A stretch of 8,925 nucleotides of DNA from an uncultured Eubacteriales bacterium (GTDB lineage Bacteria > Bacillota > Clostridia > Oscillospirales > Oscillospiraceae), in contig USIH01000087.1 in assembly GCA_900554705.1 (NCBI GenBank), positions 1-8,925 of the forward strand. Reading direction: 5' to 3'. The translations under genes were made by a program, and so were the position numbers. Under the pieces are notes generated by a model. That model was not told where the DNA came from. It searched no databases and saw nothing but the letters and a program-made list of their open reading frames with translations. Positions 4,382 through 8,925 of this stretch are shown here, piece by piece. Numbering within the stretch: position 1 is the stretch's first letter; each line of letters starts with the position of its first letter.

Positions 4382-4698
4382 TTATCGACAACTCCCTTCG
4401 CGCTGATGTAGCCCTTTTCGCCGCCGTACAGGATGCACACCCAGTCCGCCGTGCTCGCTTCCTCGTCCTGCTCGTACACCTCGCCCTCGCGCGCCAGTCC
4501 GATAATGCCGAACTCGGTTCCGGCGCCCCTGCGCACGTTCCAGTTTCCCTTTGCGATGGTCAGCCCGCCCGCGTCTTTCTCGCGCTGCTGTTCCACGATA
4601 AACGCATCAAATCCCAGCGCCTTTGCCTTCTCCAATGTGCGCTGCGCATTTTCCCTGCGCGAGAATGCGCCGATCTGCACCCTGTACAATACTCCCAT
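4378..4698 (-). CDS. Predicted internal translation product: SPOR-SH3 cell-wall-binding fragment of the endolysin
   Basis: Inside the endolysin gene, AAGGAGG at 4713-4707 is followed by eight bases and an in-frame ATG at 4698, exactly at the start of the SPOR domain (MGVLYRVQIGAF). The product would be 106 residues with SPOR and SH3 domains and no amidase domain. Endolysin genes of other Gram-positive phages are known to use an in-frame internal start to make separate binding subunits that assemble with the full-length enzyme, as in enterococcal phage Lys170 and some clostridial lysins. Here the Shine-Dalgarno sequence encodes the KED of the linker. Expression is inferred from sequence only. 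Confidence 0.6.
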   Translation of the reverse strand: MGVLYRVQIGAFSRRENAQRTLEKAKALGFDAFIVEQQREKDAGGLTIAKGNWNVRRGAGTEFGIIGLAREGEVYEQDEEASTADWVCILYGGEKGYISAKGVVDK

Positions 4699-5346
4699 GT
4701 CCGTATCCTCCTTAGAGTTATCCTGCGTGGGTTCCTCCGGCTCGACCGGCGCGTCCGGCTGTTTGGCCAGCCCGTAGTGCTCGGCCAGCACCCGCGCTTC
4801 CGCGCGCGCGAGCTTATCCAGATTGACATCATCCAGCAGCCATCGCGCCGACCGGGTGCACGAGTGGAAACTATGCTCCACCAGCAGGCCGATCGTCCCG
4901 ACCGCCGTCGCGCCGCGAATCACGCCGTAGTAGTCGCCGCGGTTGCCCTCGCGCGTCTCGACACGGCTGCCCTGCTTGGTCTGCATCACCGCGCGGATAC
5001 ATTCGCCTAGTTTGCCGGCAATGTCCTTGCCTCTGCCATCAATCGGAGCAAATACCATCACGCGGTCGACGCTCTCATTGCCCACTTTGCCGCCCACCGC
5101 GTTGCTGTGGAGCGACAAAAACAGGTCGCAGCCCTTGGACGTCGCGCCGCGCTGGTAGAGCGCCAGGTCTTTGCGCTGGTCCGGGCGGGTCGTGATCACC
5201 TCAATGCCGTACTGCTCCAGGTACTTTTTCAGCAGCAGGTGCAGTTTCCACGACATATGCGATTCGTAGTATTCCGGCACAACCGGGCTGCGGTTATACT
5301 CCGCATAGTGTCCCGCGTCCAAGCAGATTTTGACCTTCTTTGCCAT
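4378..5346 (-). CDS. Endolysin: N-acetylmuramoyl-L-alanine amidase (Amidase_3) with SPOR and SH3 domains
   Basis: A 322-residue protein. ATG 5346 is used because GGGGAGGG lies at the proper distance; the ATG at 5352 is too close to it. Residues 4-190 form an Amidase_3 domain that would cleave the amide bond between muramic acid and the stem peptide. Zinc ligands are H13 (LDAGH), E28 and H80 (SLHSNA), with catalytic E157 (LLVEH). An acidic Pro-rich linker (about 195-216) leads to a SPOR domain (218-255, GVLYRVQIGAFS...A...L), which in other proteins binds denuded glycan. A bacterial SH3 domain follows (263-321, NVRRGAGTEFGIIG...). It has no signal peptide, so release through the holin is expected. 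The stop overlaps the XhlA-like start. An internal ribosome-binding site lies in the linker. Confidence 0.92.
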   Translation of the reverse strand: MAKKVKICLDAGHYAEYNRSPVVPEYYESHMSWKLHLLLKKYLEQYGIEVITTRPDQRKDLALYQRGATSKGCDLFLSLHSNAVGGKVGNESVDRVMVFAPIDGRGKDIAGKLGECIRAVMQTKQGSRVETREGNRGDYYGVIRGATAVGTIGLLVEHSFHSCTRSARWLLDDVNLDKLARAEARVLAEHYGLAKQPDAPVEPEEPTQDNSKEDTDMGVLYRVQIGAFSRRENAQRTLEKAKALGFDAFIVEQQREKDAGGLTIAKGNWNVRRGAGTEFGIIGLAREGEVYEQDEEASTADWVCILYGGEKGYISAKGVVDK

Positions 5347-5368
5347 GTCCATCCCTCCCCATTTATTT

Positions 5369-5386
5369 CACGCCGCCCCGGCGGTG
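5369..5386 (-). other. Hairpin in the gap before the endolysin gene
   Basis: An inverted repeat of about seven pairs with one bulged base lies between the small tail gene and the endolysin. AAATAAATGG follows rather than a U-run, so it is not called a terminator. It could affect mRNA stability or access to the endolysin ribosome-binding site. Confidence 0.3.
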
Positions 5387-5413
5387 TGGTCAGGTGCCGC
5401 TCGTTTGAACAGT

Positions 5414-5602
5414 TCAGCGCACATTGCCGGCATCGTCCACGATACATCCCAGCCGCAGGAGTTCCGCATTTATGGCTGTGAGATCGTCCGTGGTCAGCGC
5501 CGGATAGTCCGCCGCAATGTCCTCAATGGATTCGCCATTCGCGATTCGGATGCGGAACGCCCGCACCATGATCCTCAGTTTCAGATTGTTCAATGTCTTC
5601 AT
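5414..5602 (-). CDS. Small tail-region protein (62 aa), unknown function
   Basis: A protein of 62 residues. ATG 5602 follows GGAGGAGGTG with 8 bases between; the ribosome-binding site lies in the last codons of the preceding gene (Gly-Gly-Gly-Glu-stop). The N-terminal helix is basic (KTLNNLKLRIMVRAFRIRI). It is followed by an NGESIEDIAADYPALTxxD segment, the (G/E)-E-x-I-x-x-I-x-A-x-Y-P-x-L-T pattern of small proteins found near XkdX in Clostridia phage tail modules. It ends LLRLGCIVDDAGNVR, almost the same as the end of the BppU-like protein upstream. No specific role is known. It is similar in place and size to XkdX but not clearly homologous. Confidence 0.75.
   Translation of the reverse strand: MKTLNNLKLRIMVRAFRIRIANGESIEDIAADYPALTTDDLTAINAELLRLGCIVDDAGNVR
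5443..5461. repeat. 19-bp direct repeat, copy 1 (3' end of small tail gene)
   Basis: The sequence tacatcccagccgcaggag is identical to 5911-5929, in the same orientation and the same reading frame (encoding LLRLGC on the minus strand). Flanking bases towards the 3' end of each gene are also similar, so the homology covers about 44 bp with roughly 36 matches. Confidence 0.85.
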
Positions 5603-5603
5603 C

Positions 5604-5858
5604 TTATTCACCTCCTCCGATTAAGTCTGCCATCATCAGGATAATATCGTCGCTCGCGCTTTCCAGCGCCTCAACCCGTTCCCGCAGCGTAGGCGCTCCT
5701 TGCGGTTGCTCATCTGACGTTGGTGTATATCCATCCTCATCTGGCTTTGGCTGTACGTCCCAGCCAACGGAAAATATGCCATTCTCTAGATTATAGGTCG
5801 GATACAGTTCATGTGTTTCGGAGTTATAGTTAGGTTTTGCCGCATAAATGTATTGCAT
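5604..5858 (-). CDS. Small tail-associated protein with C-terminal helix (XkdW-like position)
   Basis: An 84-residue protein. ATG 5858 follows GGGAGG by 6 bases; that site lies in the last codons of the BppU-like gene. The N-terminal part (MQYIYAAKPNYNSETHEL...) and a Tyr/Trp-containing middle (IFSVGWDVQP) look like a small beta unit. A Pro/Asp/Gln-rich linker follows. Residues 65-84 (PTLRERVEALESASDDIILM..) form a short coiled coil ending MADLIGGGE, like many small proteins encoded between tail-fibre genes and lysis genes. By eye its DNA is more AT-rich than its neighbours. It is flanked by the two 19-bp direct repeats. Function is unknown; trimerising accessory protein of the tail tip is inference. 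Confidence 0.75.
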   Translation of the reverse strand: MQYIYAAKPNYNSETHELYPTYNLENGIFSVGWDVQPKPDEDGYTPTSDEQPQGAPTLRERVEALESASDDIILMMADLIGGGE

Positions 5859-5860
5859 GG

Positions 5861-6898
5861 TTAGCCTCCCGTCTGCGCAGACCATCGCACGATGCCATCA
5901 TCACCTACGGTACATCCCAGCCGCAGGAGCGCTGCCAGGCGTTCTGTGTCCGTCCACGCCGCGCCTTTCCCGTCGCACATGGCAGCTTTGACGGCGTAGT
6001 CGAGGTTGTAAGCTGTCAAAGGCGCACTTGAGATTCGATTCGTAATGTTATTATTAGATGTGTTTTGTACGTAAAGGATGCCGGCGGGACTCACGCCTAT
6101 GCCATAGAAATCAGGTCTCATAACCCCATTTGTCAGTTTGTTTGCGATTGGCACATTCGCCACCCCGCCATCCAGTATGCTGCTCCCGGCCACCTGCACA
6201 TCCATCACCGGCGCGTACCCCAGTGCCGCCTCTATATTCTGTTTTGTGACAGCTGCATCGGAGCCTGGCACGCCCGGGTCTCCCTTGTCGCCCTTCGCCC
6301 CCGGGTCGCCCTTCGCGCCGGTATCGCCCTTCGGCACACCAAGCGTCAGCACGCCCGCGTTGTAATTGGCCGTAGCGGATTCGCCCGGCGCAAGCGTTAC
6401 GGCGTTCGCGGTCATGTTTTCTATCTCGCTTGCCGCGTCCTCCGCTCTCCCGGCTGCGGCCCGCGCGTCCTTCGCGGCGTTGCTCGCCTCCTGCTTTACG
6501 GTCTCCGCGTCGGCAATGTAGTCGATCAGGTCTTTTTCCGGGTCGCTCGGCTCCTCGTCCGTCCGCGTCAGCCCCGACGCAATCGCACCGGCATAGAGCG
6601 TTGTCCGGCGCTGCTTCTCGCCGTCCAGCGCGCTCAGTTCCAGCTTCAGTGTGCCGGGCTTTTCAGTTTCCACGTCCCTCAGGATCAGCCTGCGCAGAGC
6701 GCCCTCCGCCTGCATGTCGGCGTAATACGCGCTCTCCTCGCCCGGCCTTTTCACCGCGCACACGATCACCGCCGCCGGGTATTCGGCCAGAATTTCTGAG
6801 CAGTCAAACTCGATCTGCCGCGTCCCGTTCTCGCCCACGCGCCCCAGCAGTCCCAGCATCGTGTCCCTGTCGGTGAAGGCCGCTTTGATTGTAATCAT
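5861..6898 (-). CDS. BppU-like baseplate/tail-fibre protein with collagen-like segment
   Basis: A 345-residue protein. ATG 6898 follows AAAAGGAG; the preceding gene stops just one base upstream. Residues 1-115 (MITIKAAFTDRDTM...CAVKRPGEESAYY...GALRRLIL...GTLKLELSAL) match the style of the BppU N-terminal domain of lactococcal-type baseplate proteins, which anchors the fibre to the baseplate. Residues 128-163 are an Ala/Glu-rich helix, probably a trimeric coiled coil. Residues 187-214 carry a collagen-like G-x-y run (GDTGAKGDPGAKGDKGDPG). Residues 220-345 are a C-terminal region probably exposed at the fibre tip, ending LLRLGCTVGDDGIVRW. The 3' third is AT-richer by eye and ends with the 19-bp repeat. 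Receptor binding is inference from position. Confidence 0.85.
   Translation of the reverse strand: MITIKAAFTDRDTMLGLLGRVGENGTRQIEFDCSEILAEYPAAVIVCAVKRPGEESAYYADMQAEGALRRLILRDVETEKPGTLKLELSALDGEKQRRTTLYAGAIASGLTRTDEEPSDPEKDLIDYIADAETVKQEASNAAKDARAAAGRAEDAASEIENMTANAVTLAPGESATANYNAGVLTLGVPKGDTGAKGDPGAKGDKGDPGVPGSDAAVTKQNIEAALGYAPVMDVQVAGSSILDGGVANVPIANKLTNGVMRPDFYGIGVSPAGILYVQNTSNNNITNRISSAPLTAYNLDYAVKAAMCDGKGAAWTDTERLAALLRLGCTVGDDGIVRWSAQTGG
5911..5929. repeat. 19-bp direct repeat, copy 2 (3' end of BppU-like gene)
   Basis: Identical to 5443-5461, 468 bp away in direct orientation. Recombination between the copies would remove the small XkdW-position gene and most of the 62-residue gene, and would leave the BppU-like protein with the other C-terminus. 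Confidence 0.85.
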
Positions 6899-6899
6899 A

Positions 6900-7532
6900 T
6901 CAGCTCTCCTTTTTTGTCCATCCGTAGACGCCCGGCTCCCAGACGTTGCCGTCAACATCAGATGTCCATTCAGATCCCTTGTGGCTCACCTCAGCGCCCT
7001 TCTTATATGCGTCATGCGCCCCTTCGGGCTGCTGCCACGGTGCCGCGGTCGTCCCTCCGCCGCTCTCGCCGCCTCCGCCGCCGCCCGTCTCGCCGCCGCC
7101 CGTTTCGCCGCCGCTCTGATCCTCCCATGCCTGCGGATAGTCCGTCGGGCTATAGGCCGTGTCCATTTTGGCCTTCTTGAGCCTGCCGTCCGTCCAGATC
7201 ATGTACTCCCCGGCCTTGTACATGTCGTGCGCGCCGGTCGGCGCAATCCACGGCCTGGCGCTCTCGGGCGTGGTGCCGTGATACTGCATCCACAGCGCGG
7301 GCGTCGCTTCCGGCGTCCAAGTCGGGTTTGCCGTGCTGTCGTGCGCCTGCACGCACTTATAGGGCGCGCCCAGGCGCTGCCTCACGTCGCCCACCGCGAA
7401 CGCTCCGGGCTGCCATTCGCGCACAGCCGCCTGGTACTCGTTCACTTCGGCGGGCGTCTCCACGATCTTGCCCACCAGCCCGTCCAGCGCCGCGCGCATG
7501 GCCAGCAGCTCTTTTCTTTGCGCTTCAGTCAT
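6900..7532 (-). CDS. Tail protein with carbohydrate-binding (CBM5/12-like) repeats
   Basis: A 210-residue protein whose ATG overlaps the upstream stop codon as ATGA (7532-7529), with AGGAG about 10 bases upstream. Residues 1-40 are helical. Residues 48-82 (GDVRQRLGAPYKCVQAHD...NPTWTPEATPALWMQ) look like a chitin-binding-type module of the CBM5/12 kind, with the usual Y-K-C, H, N-x-x-W-x-P and LW residues. Two more related units follow at 95-137 and 165-206, each beginning W-x-x-P-x-G-A-H-D-x-Y-K-x-G and rich in Trp. A long Gly/Glu linker separates them (about 138-160). Such modules occur at the distal tail of phages and bind cell-surface glycans. The role is inferred from module type and position between tail genes. 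Confidence 0.85.
   Translation of the reverse strand: MTEAQRKELLAMRAALDGLVGKIVETPAEVNEYQAAVREWQPGAFAVGDVRQRLGAPYKCVQAHDSTANPTWTPEATPALWMQYHGTTPESARPWIAPTGAHDMYKAGEYMIWTDGRLKKAKMDTAYSPTDYPQAWEDQSGGETGGGETGGGGGGESGGGTTAAPWQQPEGAHDAYKKGAEVSHKGSEWTSDVDGNVWEPGVYGWTKKES
7053..7121 (-). repeat. Gly-rich linker encoded by short tandem repeats
   Basis: GGC/GGA-rich codons with a roughly 15-bp repeating unit (encoding GGETG) form a linker in the carbohydrate-binding tail protein. Such DNA can change length by slippage. It also causes the long open shadow frames on the other strand. Confidence 0.55.
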
Positions 7533-7858
7533 TCACTCACATCTCCTCTCAGTATGTTCAGGGCTTCTGCCGTCGCCGCCTCGCCCGCCGTCTCCAGCGC
7601 CGCCTCCGCGTCCGCCGCGCGCTGTGCAGCCAGCGTGTAGCTGTCATAGGCTTCCTGCGTTTGCAATTCAAGCACCATCTGTTCGCCGCCCGCGTTGCGC
7701 GTCCAGCCCGCCGCCGTCCTCAGGTCGCCCGCAATCAGGCCGTAAGGCCGCGCGTCCACGATCTCGCACCCGAGCGCCGCCTCCAGCTCGGCCTTCTGCG
7801 CCTCGTCCAGCACGATCAGGTTTTCGACGATGTTGTCCTTCACAATTGCTCCGATCAT
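7529..7858 (-). CDS. Small tail-fibre accessory protein
   Basis: A 109-residue protein. ATG 7858 is preferred because AGGAGG lies 7 bases upstream; ATG 7864 is only one base from it. The N-terminal half (MIGAIVKDNIVENLIVLDE...AALGCEIVDARPYGLIAGD...GWTRNAGG) has the I-V-x-N-x-I-V-x-D...G-W-x-x-x-x-G pattern of small phage proteins encoded beside tail fibres. The C-terminal half is Ala/Glu-rich helix (residues 68-102). It overlaps the next gene by four bases. A role in fibre assembly or as a fibre-associated cap is inference. Confidence 0.75.
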   Translation of the reverse strand: MIGAIVKDNIVENLIVLDEAQKAELEAALGCEIVDARPYGLIAGDLRTAAGWTRNAGGEQMVLELQTQEAYDSYTLAAQRAADAEAALETAGEAATAEALNILRGDVSE

Positions 7859-7870
7859 TTTCATTCCTCC

Positions 7871-8809
7871 TTATGCCGCCTCTTGCAGTACGTATACCAC
7901 ACCCTGATATCCCGCGCCGCCGTTCGCGGCCATCCAAGAGCCACTTGTCCTAACTGCTGCGCCTCCGCCAGCGCCTCCGTAAAAAGTGGCTGCGCTGCCC
8001 GATTCAACGGTTGTTGGCGACGTATTGCCTCCCCTGCCGCCGCCTGTTTCGCCGCCTGCGCCTCCATCAGACCCGCCTGTAGACGTATCGCCGCCGTCCT
8101 CGCCGTTTGAGCCGCCTGCGCCGCCATTCCTTCTGTTCGAGTTGTTCATGTATAACCCGCCGCCGCCGCCGCCCGGGCATGCTTTCCCGAGCGACGTCAG
8201 CCCAAATGGTATTGTAGACACTCCGTCTCCGCTGCCGCCGTTTCGCTGGCCGATAGCGTAACGGTAGTTTGCCGCACTGCCGCCGCCCGAACCGCCGCTG
8301 ATGATGTTGCCTCCCTCTGCCGTGGTTGTGGTACCGCCAAACGTTATGCTCGTGTTTCCGCCGCTGTTCGCTTCAGCGCCGTTTTTCGACGTGTCTCCAC
8401 CTGCGCCAATCAGCACCTGCCATGTGCCCGGAAGCATTGTGCCAGACGCTACGTGTCCGCCGCACCCGCCTCTTCCCGCTTCGTAATTATATGTTCCGGT
8501 GCCCATTCTGCGGTTCGCTTCGCCGCTGCACCCTGCGCCGCACATCCAGTACTGCGCCTCGCTGCACTTCAGCGTCCCGGAGCTGGTCAGCGTGTACAGC
8601 ACATATGCCTTTCCGCCAATCGTAACTTCCTGCTCCGTGTAATTGCCGGTGTATTCAAAATATCTCGCCGTGTACCACAGCCGCGCCTTGTTGTACGCGT
8701 CTCCGACATACGCCTTCTTCACCTGCCGCGCCACACCGTCCACGCCCACGTACATTTTCTTTATCTTTCGCGCAAGGTTGCTCACTCCGATATATCCTGC
8801 CTTACTCAT
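7871..8809 (-). CDS. Glycine-rich tail adhesin
   Basis: A 312-residue protein. ATG 8809 lies inside the end of the upstream gene (8-base overlap), with GGGGAGGTG upstream. Residues 6-46 hold three 14-residue repeats beginning Y-(I/V)-G at 6, 20 and 34 (YIGVSNLARKIKKM, YVGVDGVARQVKKA, YVGDAYNKARLW), an N-terminal motif seen in other Clostridia phage tail proteins. Residues 47-90 form a beta segment. Residues 91-300 are strongly Gly/Ser/Thr-rich with several poly-Gly runs, separated by short hydrophobic stretches. The end is GYQGVVYVLQEAA. Glycine-rich tail-tip adhesins, such as those of T-even-like phages, pack poly-Gly helices and display variable loops to bind receptors. That role is inferred from composition and position. 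Confidence 0.85.
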   Translation of the reverse strand: MSKAGYIGVSNLARKIKKMYVGVDGVARQVKKAYVGDAYNKARLWYTARYFEYTGNYTEQEVTIGGKAYVLYTLTSSGTLKCSEAQYWMCGAGCSGEANRRMGTGTYNYEAGRGGCGGHVASGTMLPGTWQVLIGAGGDTSKNGAEANSGGNTSITFGGTTTTAEGGNIISGGSGGGSAANYRYAIGQRNGGSGDGVSTIPFGLTSLGKACPGGGGGGLYMNNSNRRNGGAGGSNGEDGGDTSTGGSDGGAGGETGGGRGGNTSPTTVESGSAATFYGGAGGGAAVRTSGSWMAANGGAGYQGVVYVLQEAA

Positions 8810-8925
8810 AGACCAGGTACACCTCCCCGGCCTGAAGCGTACTCGTTCCCGCCGTCAGGTCAGTTGTGCTCGCCTTGATGTTGCGCACCTGCGCGTCTGC
8901 AAGCGTTGCCTCTGCCGCCGCGTTC
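8802..8925 (-). CDS. C-terminal end of a small phage tail-region protein (runs off right edge)
   Basis: Only the last 40 residues are in the window, ending at TAA 8804-8802. The visible part is a short Ala-rich helix, then a VRNIKASTTDLTAGTSTL block and the end GEVYLVYE. The R-N-I-x-A-(S/G)-T-T-D-L-T-A-G-T-S...Y-(V/L)-V-Y-E pattern is common at the C-terminus of small proteins just upstream of tail-fibre genes in Clostridia phages. No start codon is inside the window. The coding sequence overlaps the glycine-rich adhesin start by eight bases. Confidence 0.75.
   Translation of the reverse strand, partial: NAAAEATLADAQVRNIKASTTDLTAGTSTLQAGEVYLVYE

Noticed and set aside
4560..4832. Minus-strand frame inside the endolysin
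   Set aside because: Arg/Ser-rich shadow of the amidase-SPOR coding region; the in-frame internal start at 4698 is the supported alternative product.
5369..5386. Terminator between tail genes and endolysin
   Set aside because: The hairpin is imperfect and no U-run follows on the minus strand.
5414..5929. Diversity-generating retroelement or template/variable repeat pair
   Set aside because: The shared 19-bp stretch has no adenine-specific substitution pattern and no reverse transcriptase is in the window.
6065..8110. Several plus-strand frames opposite the tail genes (Arg/Pro/Ala-rich)
   Set aside because: They mirror Gly/Ala/Glu codons of the real minus-strand genes and have no ribosome-binding sites or domains.

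Overview
The window is a GC-rich stretch of a tailed phage or prophage, probably of a gut-type Firmicute (Clostridia). The evidence is the strong AGGAGG-type Shine-Dalgarno sites before most genes, the short overlapping genes, a lysis cassette typical of Gram-positive phages, and small protein families that I recognise from Clostridia phages. All supported genes lie on the minus strand, so the region reads from right to left. No integrase, tRNA, attachment site or host gene is visible, so phage genome and integrated prophage cannot be told apart. Both edges cut a gene.

Right to left, the first block (8925 to 3546) is the end of a late operon. It holds the C-terminus of a small tail-region protein, a glycine-rich tail adhesin, a tail-fibre accessory protein, a protein with carbohydrate-binding-type repeats, a BppU-like baseplate protein with a collagen-like stretch, and two small tail-associated proteins. 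The lysis genes follow: an Amidase_3-SPOR-SH3 endolysin, an XhlA-like membrane coiled-coil protein and a holin. The last gene encodes a small sigma-region-4-like HTH protein. A clear intrinsic terminator follows at 3521-3546.

The second block (3545 to 1981) holds two separately transcribed genes. A protein with four Cys4 zinc-ribbon-like sites has its own promoter (TTGACT-17-GATACT) and its own terminator. A 192-residue protein with a degenerate ThyX-like pattern follows. Its promoter (TTGACG-17-TATAAT) overlaps the stop codon of the zinc-ribbon gene, and the upstream gene's terminator lies between that promoter and the coding region. This is a moron-like layout.

The third block (1980 to 1) starts with four 11-bp-phased CTGTGCA-like repeats. 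Then come five small genes of unnamed phage-associated families: a Pro-rich/beta protein, a helical protein, a membrane-anchored Cys-rich protein built on 18-residue repeats, a small acidic protein, and the start of a jelly-roll-like protein.

The most notable observations are an in-frame internal ribosome-binding site in the lysin gene, which would yield a separate SPOR-SH3 cell-wall-binding protein; the phased repeat array; the promoter-terminator leader before the ThyX-like gene; and the autonomous zinc-ribbon cassette. Functions rest on motif recognition by eye; no database search was run.
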